Counted from the first letter of the stretch, positions 45,425-55,573 are shown. The stretch: 64,000 nucleotides of DNA from Candidatus Tectimicrobiota bacterium (GCA_026005175.1 BPKO01000005.1:212923-276922), one strand, 5' to 3'. Notes: generated by a model not told the origin, from the letters alone. Numbers and translations: made by a program.

Positions 45425-46449
45425 GCAAAGTGCGTTTTGGCCTCATTGGCCTGGGCATCCACGGCCAGCGCTACGCGCGCCATCTTCTGTACGACATTCC
45501 CGAGGCCGAGCTCTACGCCATCTGCCGTCAGGATCCGCTCAAAGGCGAGGCCTTTGCCCGTGAGCACAACCTCCGCTACTACCGCGAGTACTACGACCTG
45601 CTCGGCGATCCCCACATCGATGCCGTGGTGGTGGTGACGCCGCCGTACCTCAACGAGCGCATCTGCACCACCGCCGTCAGCGCCGGCAAGGCGGTGCTGG
45701 TGGAAAAACCGCTGGCTTGCAACACGCGCCAGGCGGTCAACATCCTCGAGGCGGTCGCCCGCAGCGGCGCCCTGCTCATGGTGGCCCACACCCTGCGCTT
45801 TAACAGCGTGGTGCGCACGCTGGAAGACCACCTGGATACCATCGGCCCCATCCACACCATTAGCATCAACCAGCGGCTCGAGCCCTCGCCGCGGGCGTGG
45901 ATGGACGATGTCGCGCAGGCCGGAGGCGGGGTCATTCTGCACACCGGCGTGCACATCTTCGATCTGGTGCGCTACTTTTCGGGCGACGAGGTGCAGCGCG
46001 TTTACTGCGAAGTCGACCGGGTGGTTTACTCCCGCCTCGAAGACGCCTTTGTGGCCTTGCTGCGGCTGCGGCGCCACCACATCCACTGCCTGGTGGATGC
46101 CGCGCGCTATACCGGCGGGCGCTCGGGGCGCATCGAAATCGTGGGAGAGAAAGGGCAGCTGCTGGGCGACCACGTGCACGGCTTTGCCATGACCCTCGTG
46201 GGCCGCCAGGCGGTGCCCTTGGCCGTGCCGCCGCCGGTGCATACCGTGGAGCAAGCGCTTAGGGCGTTCATCCGCGCCTTTCGCACCGGCGAGCCGCCGC
46301 CCATCACCGCCCTGGACGGCGTGCAGGCGGTCGAAATTGCCGAAGCGTGCTATCATTCGGCCAGCAGCGGCGAGGCGGTGGCGCTCGAAGACGAAGAGTC
46401 CGAGAGCGACGGCATGGACGAAGAAGACGAGCTGTGGCTGCATGAGTAA
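45421..46449 (+). CDS. Gfo/Idh/MocA-family oxidoreductase
   Basis: The 342-residue protein has an N-terminal NAD(P)-binding Rossmann motif (VRFGLIGLGIHGQRYARHLL), the VEKPLA signature of the family (Lys implicated in catalysis) and a C-terminal substrate domain with GGGVILHTGVHIFDLVRYF. An unusually acidic tail follows (EDEESESDGMDEEDE). Members oxidise or reduce sugars, inositols and similar substrates; this one is not assignable. It overlaps the CoA-transferase remnant by four bases and converges on the M16 peptidase gene. Confidence 0.9.
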   Translation: MSKVRFGLIGLGIHGQRYARHLLYDIPEAELYAICRQDPLKGEAFAREHNLRYYREYYDLLGDPHIDAVVVVTPPYLNERICTTAVSAGKAVLVEKPLACNTRQAVNILEAVARSGALLMVAHTLRFNSVVRTLEDHLDTIGPIHTISINQRLEPSPRAWMDDVAQAGGGVILHTGVHIFDLVRYFSGDEVQRVYCEVDRVVYSRLEDAFVALLRLRRHHIHCLVDAARYTGGRSGRIEIVGEKGQLLGDHVHGFAMTLVGRQAVPLAVPPPVHTVEQALRAFIRAFRTGEPPPITALDGVQAVEIAEACYHSASSGEAVALEDEESESDGMDEEDELWLHE

Positions 46450-46494
46450 GGCGCTGCACCGTGACGCCGCTGCCGCGCCCCGCCATCCACACCG

Positions 46495-49353
46495 TCATTG
46501 CGGCGACCCGGCCTTAAGCGCCGGCGGCGCGCTGGCCGCCGGGGTCAGCCGCGGGGTAGCAATAATGGTGGCGGCGCGCTCCGGGGTCACGGTGCGGCGC
46601 AGCTCCGCGACGAGCTCGGCTTTGTCCACGGCCAGCAGCGCCTCGAGCAGGCCCGCCACGTCCTCCAGCCGGGTGCCGTGGTACTCCAGGTCGGCGAGCA
46701 GTTCGGCCCAAAAGCCAGGGCGCTTGAGCATGAGCGGGACGCTGTGGCGGAGTTGCTGCCGCAGGGTGGCCATTTCCTCATCGGTTGGCCCTTCGGCGAC
46801 AAACGCCGCGACGACTTCTTTGGCGGCGCGGAGGGCTTCCTCGACGCGGTGGGGATCGGTGGTAAAGGCCACGTAGAGGGCGCTCAAGCGCGGGTACACC
46901 TTGTGCGGGCGCGCGTAGGCCCCAATGGCGTACGTCAGCGCTTGCCGCTCGCGCAGCTCCTGGTACAGGCGGCGGCTCAGGATCTGCGCGGCCAGGCGGA
47001 TGCGGCGCCGGCCGCCCACGTCTTGCCAGTCGGCACAGCGCCACAGCAGCAGCACGTGGGCCCGTGGCGTGAGGGTGTCGACGTCCACCGTGCGCACCAC
47101 CGGCCCCTGAAAGCCGGCCACCTGCCGCTGCGCCGCCGGCGGCGGCGCCAAGGGCTGGCGTGGCGGCAGCGACCCCAGGTAGGTGGCGGCCAGCGCCAGG
47201 GCCCGTGCCTCGGGAAGGTCGCCGACGATGGCCACTTCCATGGGCGCTTGCCGCAAGAGCCGGTCGAGCCAGGCCTGCGCCGCTGCCAGATCCGCCGCCC
47301 GTGCTTCCACCTCCTCAAGGGTCAGGGGCGCCAGGCGCGGGTCGTTGCCGCTGAGGACGGCGAGGGCCGCCTGGTAGGCCTGCCCCCGCAGGCTGAGGCG
47401 CAAGGCCTCGAGCGCCTGGTGCTTGCGGCGCCGCCAGCGCGCCACCGCCGCCGGCTCCAGGCGGGCGTCCTGCAGCAGGAGGTGGACCAGCTGCAGCCCG
47501 CTTTCCAGGTCTTCCGGCGTCGCGGTAAGGCGCAGCCGCAGCGCGTCTGCCGTGACGTCGCTGTGCAGCTGCACTTTCTTGTCGGTCAAGTACGCCTCGA
47601 TGGCCGCTGCAGACAGGCGGGAGGTGGCCGGCTGCCGCAGCGCCACGCTGGCCACTTCGGTGAGGCCGCGCTCGGCCGCCCCTTCCTCGATCTTCCCCCC
47701 GCCCAGGGTGAGCAGCACCGTCACCTGGTCTTTTTTGACGTCCATGAAGCGGTAGTGCAGGCGCACCTGGTTGGCGAAGGTAACGTGTGTGGTGTCCAAG
47801 GGCGCAAAGCGCGTCTGCGCCGCGATGGCGCCAGGGGCGGGCACGCGGGAGAGCAGGGCCGCCGGCGGCGCCTCGGGTTGCCACGGCGCCACCGGTTGCG
47901 CCAGGGTGCGCGCAACCAGCGCCAGCACTTCGCGCTCTTTGGGCGCGGCCGGCGTGGCGGGCAGCGACACGAGGTAGGCCAGGTGCTGGGGCGAAAGCAG
48001 CGCCGCAAAGGCCTGCTTCACCTCGGCCAGGCCAATAGAGGGAAGCAGCTGGCGTACCAGCTGCAAGTGCTGGGCGGCCGAGCGCGGGCGTTCGCCAAGC
48101 GACAGCGCTTGCAGCATCGCCGCCAGCAGGGCGCGGGCGTCGCGCGTGGCTTCGGTCTGTGCCGCGTACTCGGCGTCGCTGCGCAGGGCGTTTTTGGCTT
48201 CTTCCAGCTCGGGCGCCGTAAAGCCGTGCGCGTGGACCCGCTGCACTTCCCGGAGCAGGGCCTGCAGCGTCTCGGCCCAGCGCGGCGGCGCCGCCTGCGC
48301 TTCAACGCGCACTTGCGCGGCAAGCCCCAGGAATGCCCCCTGGCTTGCCGCGGCGCTGTGAAAGGGCGTGTTCCCTTCGTGCAGGCGCCGCTGCAAGCGC
48401 CGGTGCAGCATCCACACCGCCAGCTCCTCCACCAGGGAGCGGCGCAGATCGGCCAGGGTCTGGCGCGGGCGGTGCGGCCGGAGGCCCAGGATCTCGACTT
48501 CCGCGGCGGTCAGCTCGGGGTCGGTGAGCACCACAGCCCGCGGCGCGGCAAAAGGCGCGATGTCCACCGGCGGGTCGGCAGGCGGCGGCGTAGCAGGTTG
48601 CCAGGCGGCAAAGTGCCGGTGGATGGCGGCCACCAGGTCGGCCACCGGCAAGTCGCCCACCGCCAGCAGGGTGATGCGGCTTGGGTGGTACCAGGTGCGG
48701 TAGTACGCAAGAAAGTCCTCGCGCTGCAGCCGCGCGAGGCTCTCCGGGCGGCCAATGGGCAGCCGGCGGGCCACCCGCGACCCGGGCAGCAGGGCCGCAA
48801 GCAGCCGGTCGCGCAGGCGCTGCCGCACCCCCTTGCGGGCGCGCATTTCTTCAAGAATCACGCCGCGTTCTTTGTCAATTTCCTCCGGCAGCAAGAGCAT
48901 GCCAAAGGCCACGTCGGCCAGAAAGCGCAGGCCGCGCTCCAGGGTTTGCGGGCGGGTGTCGGGCAGCGTGAGCAGGTAAGTCGTCTGGTCAAAGCTGGTA
49001 AAGGCGTTCTGGTCGCGCCCAAAGCGCAGGCCAAGGGACTCGAAGGCGCGCACCGCTTCGCCGGGCGGAAAGTGGCGCGTGCCGTTAAAGGCCATGTGCT
49101 CCAGGAAATGGGCCAGGCCTTCCTGGCCGTCGGCTTCGTGCAAGGAGCCGGCGGCCACGTGCATCCAGAGGCTGACTTTGCCGGCAGGGGTGGCGTGCGC
49201 GCGCACCCAGTAAGTGACCCCGTTGGGCAAGCGGCCCATCTGCACGGCCGGATCCACGGGCAAGGGCACCTCTTGCCCCCGCGCCATGCCAACGGCCAGC
49301 AGCAGGCCAAAGACCACCACCCCCCACCGCAAGCGACGCAGCCAAGCGTCCAT
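46495..49353 (-). CDS. M16-family zinc peptidase (insulinase/PqqL type), exported
   Basis: The 952-residue protein has a signal peptide (LRWGVVVFGLLLAVGMARG), the inverted zinc motif HFLEH (82-86) with the downstream Glu in ERGVILEEMRARKGV, and four M16 repeats; the C-terminal pair (LHYRFMDVKKDQVTVLLTLG onward) is the inactive half. Length and order match the PqqL/Zn-protease M16B long form. GGAGG lies eight bases before ATG 49353; the longer upstream frame lacks a signal peptide. It is probably periplasmic; the substrate is unknown. Divergent from the molybdopterin gene. Confidence 0.92.
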   Translation of the reverse strand: MDAWLRRLRWGVVVFGLLLAVGMARGQEVPLPVDPAVQMGRLPNGVTYWVRAHATPAGKVSLWMHVAAGSLHEADGQEGLAHFLEHMAFNGTRHFPPGEAVRAFESLGLRFGRDQNAFTSFDQTTYLLTLPDTRPQTLERGLRFLADVAFGMLLLPEEIDKERGVILEEMRARKGVRQRLRDRLLAALLPGSRVARRLPIGRPESLARLQREDFLAYYRTWYHPSRITLLAVGDLPVADLVAAIHRHFAAWQPATPPPADPPVDIAPFAAPRAVVLTDPELTAAEVEILGLRPHRPRQTLADLRRSLVEELAVWMLHRRLQRRLHEGNTPFHSAAASQGAFLGLAAQVRVEAQAAPPRWAETLQALLREVQRVHAHGFTAPELEEAKNALRSDAEYAAQTEATRDARALLAAMLQALSLGERPRSAAQHLQLVRQLLPSIGLAEVKQAFAALLSPQHLAYLVSLPATPAAPKEREVLALVARTLAQPVAPWQPEAPPAALLSRVPAPGAIAAQTRFAPLDTTHVTFANQVRLHYRFMDVKKDQVTVLLTLGGGKIEEGAAERGLTEVASVALRQPATSRLSAAAIEAYLTDKKVQLHSDVTADALRLRLTATPEDLESGLQLVHLLLQDARLEPAAVARWRRRKHQALEALRLSLRGQAYQAALAVLSGNDPRLAPLTLEEVEARAADLAAAQAWLDRLLRQAPMEVAIVGDLPEARALALAATYLGSLPPRQPLAPPPAAQRQVAGFQGPVVRTVDVDTLTPRAHVLLLWRCADWQDVGGRRRIRLAAQILSRRLYQELRERQALTYAIGAYARPHKVYPRLSALYVAFTTDPHRVEEALRAAKEVVAAFVAEGPTDEEMATLRQQLRHSVPLMLKRPGFWAELLADLEYHGTRLEDVAGLLEALLAVDKAELVAELRRTVTPERAATIIATPRLTPAASAPPALKAGSPQ

Positions 49354-49571
49354 AGACGGCCCTCCTTCCTTTGCACCATGGCCAACACCGCAAGTATGAC
49401 GGGGCGGCACGGCGGCCGTCAAATCGCTGCGCCAGAGTTCCCTGGCCCCTTGCCCGGAAGCGGCAAGTGTGGTATGCAAGCCGCAAGGCCAGGGCCTTTC
49501 CGGCGTGCGGGGAGGCGCGATCGTTTCCTCGCAGAAGCCGCAGGGGCGGTATCCTTTGGCAAGGAGAGGCG

Positions 49572-51926
49572 ATGGCATCTCTTGAACCGAGGCTGGTGGG
49601 CGCCCGCGTGCCGCGGGTAGAAGACCGGCGCCTGCTTACCGGGCAGGGGACGTACGTCGACGACCTGCGCCTGCCCGGGATGCTGCATGCTGCCTTCCTG
49701 CGCAGCCCGCATGCCCATGCGCGCCTGGTGCGCATCGACACCGCGGCGGCACGGCAGGCGCCTGGGGTGGTGGCGGTGCTCACCGGCGAGGCCCTGCAGC
49801 CGCTGGTCAAGCCGGTGCAGGCCCGCTCCACCATGGCCGGTTACCGCGTCACAAGTTATCCGCCGCTGGCCATCGGCAAAGTGCGCCACGTGGGGGAAGC
49901 CGTGGCGGTGGTGGTGGCCACCGACCGCTACCGGGCCGAAGACGCGCTGGAGCGCCTGCAGGTGGACTACGCGCCGCTGCCACCGGTGGTCGACGCCGAA
50001 GCGGCGGCGCACCCCACCGCGCCCTTGCTGCACGAAGAAGCCGGCAGCAACGTCTTGCTGGCGCGCGAATTCGTCCGCGGCGACGTGGCGGCGGCCATGG
50101 CGCGCGCTGCGGTGCGGGTGCGGGAGCGCTTTCGCTTTCGCCGCCACACCGCCGTGTGCCTGGAAAACCGCGGCTGCCTGGCCACTTACCACCCGGCCAC
50201 CGGCACCCTCACCCTGCACGCTGCCACTCAGTGTCCGGGGCTGGTGCGCGAGGCGCTGGCCGACTTGCTTTCCCTGCCTGCCCACCGCGTCAGGGTGGTG
50301 GCCACCGACGTGGGAGGCGGCTTTGGCGCCAAGTCGGCCCTTTACCCCGAAGAGCTCGTCGTCTGCGTGCTGGCGCGGCAGCTGGCGCGGCCGGTGAAGT
50401 GGTGCGGCGACCGGCGCGAGGACTTGCTGGCTACCACGCAGGCCTGGGACGAGGTGGTGGAGGCCGAGCTGGCCCTCGCGGCCGACGGCACCCTCCTGGG
50501 CTTGTGGGCCGAGGTGACGGCAGACATCGGCGCCTACTCGATTTATCCCTGGACGGCGGCCATCGAGCCGGTGCAGACGGTGAGCTTCCTGCCCGGCCCG
50601 TACCGGGTGCCGCACTATCGCGGCCGGGCGCGGGGGGTGGCCACCTGCAAGGCCCCCACCGGGCCCTACCGCGGCGTGGGGCGCCCGGTAAGTACTTTTG
50701 TCATGGAAGGGCTGCTCGAGCGCGCCGCGCGGCAGCTGGGGATGGACCCGGTGGCGCTGCGCCTGCGCAACGTCGTGCGGCCGCAGGAGTGCCCTTATCG
50801 GGCGGCCACGGGCATCGTGTGGGACACGGTGAGCGTGGCGGCTTGCCTGGAGCGGGCCTGCGAGGTGATCGATTACCAGGCCCTGCGGGCCTGGCAGGCC
50901 AGGGCACGGGCCGAAGGGCGCTGCGTGGGCATTGGCTTCTCCGCCTACATTGAACTTACCGGCGTTGGCTCCGCCATTCCCGTTTCCCCCGGCATGCCGC
51001 TTGCCACCGGCACCGAAGCGGCCACGGTGCGCGTCGATCCGGCGGGCACGGTGACGGCTTTTTTCAGCCTGGCGCCGCAGGGCCAGGGGCTCGAAACCAC
51101 CCTGGCCCAGGTGGTGGCCGAGGAGCTGGGCCTGCCGCTGGCGCAGGTGCGCGTGGTGTGTGGTGATACGGCAACCGCCTCGCACGGCACCGGCACCTAC
51201 GCCAGCCGCAGCGCCGTCCTGGGCGGGGGTGCCGCCATCCTGGCCGCACGCGCGGTGCGGGAAAAAGCCCTGGCCATTGCCGCCCACTTGCTCGAGGCGG
51301 CTGCTGCCGACTTGGAGCTGCGCGAGGGCCACATCGTGGTGCGGGGGGTGCCGGCGCGCGGCCTGCCGTGGGCGGAGGTGGCGCGGGCCGCTTACGGCGG
51401 CCAGCGACGCCTGCCCCAGGGCATGGAGCCGGGGCTTGAGGCCACGCGCTTCTACGACCCTTACTTTGGCACTTCCTCCAATGCCGTGCACGCCGCCGTG
51501 GTGGAGGTCGACCGCGAGACTTGCACCGTGAAGGTGCTGCGCTACGTGGTGGTCGAAGACTGCGGGCGGCTCATCAACCCGCTCATCGTCGAGGGGCAAG
51601 TGCACGGCGGGGTGGCGCAGGGCATTGGCGCCGCCCTTTTCGAAGAAGTGTGCTACGACGAAGCGGGACAGCCCCTCACCGCCTCGCTTATGGACTACCT
51701 GGTGCCCACGGCAAGCGAGCTGCCGCGCTTTGAAGTGCACCATCTCGAGACGCCGTCGCCCACCGCGCTCGGCGGCTTCCGGGGCATGGGGGAGGGGGGA
51801 ACGATCGGGGCGCCGGCAGCGATTGCCAACGCGGTCAGCGACGCCCTGGCGCCGTGGGGGGTGGCCGTCTGCGAGCTGCCCTTTACCCCCGAGCGCCTCT
51901 TCCGGCAGCTCTACGCCGCTTCTTGA
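49572..51926 (+). CDS. Xanthine dehydrogenase/aldehyde oxidase-type molybdopterin-binding large subunit
   Basis: The 784-residue protein begins with the family start (VGARVPRVEDRRLLTGQGTY). It contains TDVGGGFGAKSALYPEE, PTGPYRGVGRPVSTFVMEGL, QGQGLETTLAQVVAEELGLP and the active-site Glu region GGFRGMGEGGTIGAPAAIA. Members hydroxylate aldehydes, purines or other heterocycles, or oxidise CO. The CODH loop (Cys-Ser-Phe-Arg) is absent, so it is not a form I CO dehydrogenase. The usual FAD and 2Fe-2S subunits are missing from the surroundings, so they must be encoded elsewhere. ATG 49572 has GGAG upstream. Confidence 0.92.
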   Translation: MASLEPRLVGARVPRVEDRRLLTGQGTYVDDLRLPGMLHAAFLRSPHAHARLVRIDTAAARQAPGVVAVLTGEALQPLVKPVQARSTMAGYRVTSYPPLAIGKVRHVGEAVAVVVATDRYRAEDALERLQVDYAPLPPVVDAEAAAHPTAPLLHEEAGSNVLLAREFVRGDVAAAMARAAVRVRERFRFRRHTAVCLENRGCLATYHPATGTLTLHAATQCPGLVREALADLLSLPAHRVRVVATDVGGGFGAKSALYPEELVVCVLARQLARPVKWCGDRREDLLATTQAWDEVVEAELALAADGTLLGLWAEVTADIGAYSIYPWTAAIEPVQTVSFLPGPYRVPHYRGRARGVATCKAPTGPYRGVGRPVSTFVMEGLLERAARQLGMDPVALRLRNVVRPQECPYRAATGIVWDTVSVAACLERACEVIDYQALRAWQARARAEGRCVGIGFSAYIELTGVGSAIPVSPGMPLATGTEAATVRVDPAGTVTAFFSLAPQGQGLETTLAQVVAEELGLPLAQVRVVCGDTATASHGTGTYASRSAVLGGGAAILAARAVREKALAIAAHLLEAAAADLELREGHIVVRGVPARGLPWAEVARAAYGGQRRLPQGMEPGLEATRFYDPYFGTSSNAVHAAVVEVDRETCTVKVLRYVVVEDCGRLINPLIVEGQVHGGVAQGIGAALFEEVCYDEAGQPLTASLMDYLVPTASELPRFEVHHLETPSPTALGGFRGMGEGGTIGAPAAIANAVSDALAPWGVAVCELPFTPERLFRQLYAAS

Positions 51927-51939
51927 GACGGTTTTGCCC

Positions 51940-53382
51940 ATGCGACGCCCGCAGGCCTTTGCCCCGCCCGCTGCCGACGGCCGGCAGGCGGCGGCACGCC
52001 GCGCCCTGGGGTGGCTCGCCCTGTGGGGAGCGGTGGGGACAGGGCTGCTGCTGTTGCCCACCCCTGCGGGCCTTCCCCCGGCCGGGCAGCGGGTACTGGC
52101 GGTGGCGGCGGTGGCCATTGGCCTGTGGAGCAGCGAAGCGCTGCCCATGGGGGTGACCGCCCTGCTGGTGGTCTTGCTGCTGGCCCTTACTGGCGGCGTG
52201 GGGAGCCTGCAGGAGGCGCTGGCGGGCTTTGCGCAGCCGGTGGCCTACTTCCTGATCGGCGTGCTCACCCTTGGCCTGGCGGTGGCCAAAAGCGGCCTGG
52301 CAGAGCGGGTGGCGCGCTTTTTCCTGCGGCGCTGCCGGGGGCGGCCGCGCGTCCTCTACGTGCAGATGCTGCTGGCGTTTCCGCTGCTCACCCTGCTGCT
52401 GCCTTCGGCCACCACGCGCACCGCCATTCTCCTGCACGTGTACGAGCAGGCTCTGGCGCTAAGCGGCGTGCCGCAGGGCACGCCGCTGGCCCGCGCCGTC
52501 ATGCTCGCCCTCAACTCGCTCAACCGCCTTGCCTCCACTGTGCTGCTCACCGGCGGCATCACCCCGGTGGTGGCCTCCGCCCTCCTGGGCGGCATGGCCT
52601 GGAGCCGCTGGCTGGTGCTCATGGGGGTGCCGTACGCCAGTATGCTGCTGCTGGGCGGGGTGCTGATTTATCTCCTCCACCGCCGCGGCTTTCCGGCGGC
52701 GCTGCCGTCCTTGCCGCCGACGGCGGCCCGCCCCTGGTCGGGCGACGAGCGGCGCGTGCTGCTCATCACCCTGGGGACCTCGGCGCTGTGGCTCACCGAC
52801 GCCGTGCACCACTGGCATCCGGCGGTGCCGGCGCTGCTGGCCTGGGTCTGCCTGCTGCTGCCGGGACTGGGGGTGCTCAGCTGGCGGGACTTCGAGCGCC
52901 AGCTGGGGTGGGCCAATTTTTTTGTGCTGGCGGCCTCGCTGTCGCTGGCGCAGGCGCTCAGCCGCAGCGGCGCCGGCGCCTGGCTAGCGGCCCTGGTGGT
53001 GCGCCTGCTGCCGGCGGCTTCTCCCTCGCCGTGGCTGGTGGCCGGGGTGCTGCTGCTGGCCGCCACCCCGGTGCGGCTTTTGATTCCGAACATCACCGGC
53101 TTTTTGGCCATGACCATTCCCATTGCCATGTCCATCGGCACCGCGGTGGGCGTCAACCCCGTGGTGTGCGGCCTGGTGGTCATGATGGCCGGGGACGCCG
53201 TCCTCTACTATCCGGCGCAGAGCGCCTCCTCGCTGGTGGTCTACGAGCGGGGGCACCTGCGCGCGCCAGAGATCTTTCGGTTTGGGCTCTGGATGACCGC
53301 GGTGGCGTACGCCGTCGTCTTGCTGGTGGCCTTGCCTTACTGGCGCCTGGTGGGCGAGCCGCTGCGGGCCGGGCCGCCGCGC
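51940..53382 (+). CDS. SLC13/DASS-type anion:sodium transporter family membrane protein
   Basis: From ATG 51940 there are about 470 residues with 11-12 hydrophobic helices. The segments SEALPMGVTALLVVLLLALT, LLPSATTRTAILLHVYEQAL, LNSLNRLASTVLLTGGITPV and PVRLLIPNITGFLAMTIPIA match divalent-anion:Na+ symporters (dicarboxylates, sulfate). Recognisable homology ends near 53360. The frame then stays open to a stop at 54450, running antisense through the whole next gene; a lost stop by indel is the simplest explanation, so I end the feature at the convergent gene. It follows the molybdopterin subunit by 13 bases and may share its transcript. Confidence 0.75.
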
Positions 53383-54555
53383 TCAGGGCACGTCGCAGAC
53401 CCACTGCTGGCGGGCGGCGTCAAAGCGCCAGGGGTGGCGCCAGTGGCCCGCCTCGTCCATGGCCCAGCGCCCGCTTTGCAGCTGCGCGTGGAAAATGCGC
53501 AGGCCCTCTTCGAGCTGGGCGCGGCTGTAGAAGGTCGGGCGCTTTCCCTCGAGTTCTTCTTGCAGCAGCTGGCATTCCAGGCGCAAGGTGCCTTCGATGA
53601 GCTCGCGCAGGCGGCCGGCTTCGCTGCCCAGCAGCCGCCGCATTTTGGCCATGAAGTTGAGGACGAGGCCGGGCTTTTTCTCCAGCACCCAGCCCAGGCG
53701 GTGGTGGCGCGGGGAGAGGTCGCCGGCGTAAGAAAAGGCCGGGATGCGGCCGGTGAGCTTGTTTTCGACGAAGCTGCACAGGCCGAGGATGGTCAGGTCG
53801 CGGCGGCGCAGCAAGTCAAAGGGGCTAGGGTCGCCCTCGGGCTGGCCGTAGCGGTTGACCACCCGGCAGTTGATGCACACAAACGCCGTGTAGAGAATGG
53901 CGGTGCCCTTGGCGCTGCCCGGGCTGTCGGCCAGGGTGGGGGCCGGCAGCGGCTCGCCGCCGTAGTTGGCAAAGACGGTGCCGGCGCCGATGTTGCTCAC
54001 GTTGGGCAGGCCGGTGAGCAGCGCTTCGCGGCCTTCGGCGGTCAGGATCGGATACGCCGCCGGCGCCAGGAGGCTGAGGTACGCGTTTTGGTGCTCGCTG
54101 GTAAAGCCGTCGCCCAGGATGAGGGTTTTGCTGAGCTCCGAGCCCAGCTGGCAGTGGGCGGCGGTGCGGCTGCGGGTGATGTTGGCAAAGCGGCGCAGCG
54201 CGTTGTGGGGGCCGATGCAGCTGGCCTCGATGAAGGCGGCCACGCCGCTGCTGGCGGTGCCCACGACGCTGTTGACCACGTAGGCGTGGCTCAGCGACAC
54301 GCCGTCTTCGAGGCGCGTCTGGCGCACGTCGACCGCCGCCCCGCAAAACGCAAAGGGATTGGCTTCCCCGGTGGAGCGCACGTGACACCCTACCAGCGTT
54401 ACGTTGTCTCCAAGAATGACTGGATATTCCGCGGTGCCCTCCACCACTGAGTGGAAGATGCGGCAGCCGCGTCCGGCGATGACGTGGTGCAGGCGGCTGT
54501 GGTGGACCTCGCTCTGCGGTCCCAGGCGAACCGTGGCATCGAGCGCTCTGCCCAT
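53383..54555 (-). CDS. Left-handed beta-helix protein (DUF4954/UDP-GlcNAc acyltransferase-like fold)
   Basis: The 390-residue protein has an N-terminal series of hexapeptide-like turns (VHHSRLHHVIAGRGCRIFHS, VILGDNVTLVGCHVRSTG, FANITRSRTAAHCQLGSELS) and then a mostly helical C-terminal half (RRLLGSEAGRLRELIEGTLR onward). This resembles the DUF4954 group related to sugar-nucleotide acyltransferases or pyrophosphorylases; an acyltransferase His cannot be assigned with confidence. AAGGAGG lies before ATG 54555. It is divergent from the luciferase-like gene. Confidence 0.75.
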   Translation of the reverse strand: MGRALDATVRLGPQSEVHHSRLHHVIAGRGCRIFHSVVEGTAEYPVILGDNVTLVGCHVRSTGEANPFAFCGAAVDVRQTRLEDGVSLSHAYVVNSVVGTASSGVAAFIEASCIGPHNALRRFANITRSRTAAHCQLGSELSKTLILGDGFTSEHQNAYLSLLAPAAYPILTAEGREALLTGLPNVSNIGAGTVFANYGGEPLPAPTLADSPGSAKGTAILYTAFVCINCRVVNRYGQPEGDPSPFDLLRRRDLTILGLCSFVENKLTGRIPAFSYAGDLSPRHHRLGWVLEKKPGLVLNFMAKMRRLLGSEAGRLRELIEGTLRLECQLLQEELEGKRPTFYSRAQLEEGLRIFHAQLQSGRWAMDEAGHWRHPWRFDAARQQWVCDVP

Positions 54556-54622
54556 GGGGTTCCTCCTTGCCTTGCTTCTTGGTGCTAATCGTACCCCGGG
54601 CGCCCCGGCAAATGCCATGCCC

Positions 54623-54651
54623 TTGACAAACGCCGGCAAGTCGAGTGCAAT
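54623..54651 (+). promoter_or_regulatory. Promoter of the luciferase-like oxidoreductase gene
   Basis: TTGACA (54623-54628), 17-base spacer, TGCAAT (54646-54651), about 44 bases before the GTG start. Confidence 0.5.
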
Positions 54652-54694
54652 TTAAAACGCGCGTGCTTGGCGTCTGTGAGACGAGGAGCCTGCC

Positions 54695-55573
54695 GTGGAG
54701 TTTGGTGTTCACCTGTTTGGCGTGGGCCCGCTGGCCGATCCGGTGACCCTGGGGGAAGTGGCGCGCCTGGCCGAGGCGCTGGGCTACGACGCGGTCTTTG
54801 TGGCCGATCACGTGCTCTTGCCGCGCACCCTGCGCTCTTCTTATCCCTACACCCGGGACGGCCGCTTCCCTTACGACGCCGACCAGCCCTGGCTCGATCC
54901 CCTGGTGGCCCTGGGCTACCTGGCCGGTCAGACCACCACGGTGCGGCTGGGAACGAGCGTGACGGTGCTGCCGATGCGCCATCCGATCATCACCGCCAAG
55001 CAAATTGCCACCGCCGACTGCCTGTCGCGCGGCCGGGTCATTTTTGGCGTCGGGGTGGGCTGGATGGCCGAAGAATTCGCGCTGCTTGGCGCTTCGTTTG
55101 CCGACCGCGGCCGGCGCACCGACGAGTACTTGCGGCTCATCAAGGTGCTGTGGACCGAAGCCAACCCGAGCTTTGCCGGCCGCTACTTCCAGATCGCCGA
55201 CTGCGGGTTTGCCCCCAAGCCGGTGCAGAAGCCCCACGTGCCCATTTGGATTGGCGGCGAGAGCCCGGCGGCCTTGCGCCGCGCCGCGCGCCTGGGCGAC
55301 GGCTGGCACTCGGCCGGCACGGCGCTGGCCGAGCTGCCGGCCAAGCTGGCGATTTTGCGCCAGGCCCTGGAAGACTACGGCCGCCAGCCCGAGGCCTTTA
55401 CCATCAGCGTCTTTCCGACCGACCCCCTGACGCCGCAGCTGGTTGAGCGCTTTGCCGCCCACGGCGTCAACCACCTGCTCGTGCCGGTCTTCAGCTTCCA
55501 CCGCGATACCGTCCTGCGCCGCCTGGAGCAGATGGCCACCGGCGTCATCGAACCCTACCGCGCCGGCAGGTAA
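54695..55573 (+). CDS. LLM-class (luciferase-like) flavin/F420-dependent oxidoreductase
   Basis: The 292-residue TIM-barrel protein starts at GTG 54695 (GAGGAG upstream). It has the subgroup signatures AEALGYDAVFVADHVLLP, TVRLGTSVTVLPMRHPI, SRGRVIFGVGVGWMAEEF and KPHVPIWIGGESPAALRRAA. Such proteins often use F420 rather than FMN; the sequence fits the F420 subgroup but does not prove it. It has its own promoter and precedes the Mla operon by 55 bases. Substrate unknown. Confidence 0.9.
   Translation: MEFGVHLFGVGPLADPVTLGEVARLAEALGYDAVFVADHVLLPRTLRSSYPYTRDGRFPYDADQPWLDPLVALGYLAGQTTTVRLGTSVTVLPMRHPIITAKQIATADCLSRGRVIFGVGVGWMAEEFALLGASFADRGRRTDEYLRLIKVLWTEANPSFAGRYFQIADCGFAPKPVQKPHVPIWIGGESPAALRRAARLGDGWHSAGTALAELPAKLAILRQALEDYGRQPEAFTISVFPTDPLTPQLVERFAAHGVNHLLVPVFSFHRDTVLRRLEQMATGVIEPYRAGR

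Noticed and set aside
46498..49620. Plus-strand frame of 1,040 codons
   Set aside because: Antisense shadow of the M16 peptidase gene, which has a signal peptide, the HFLEH zinc motif and a proper ribosome binding site.
49572..51926. Form I CO dehydrogenase large subunit (CoxL)
   Set aside because: The CODH-specific active-site loop is missing, and no coxM/coxS are nearby.
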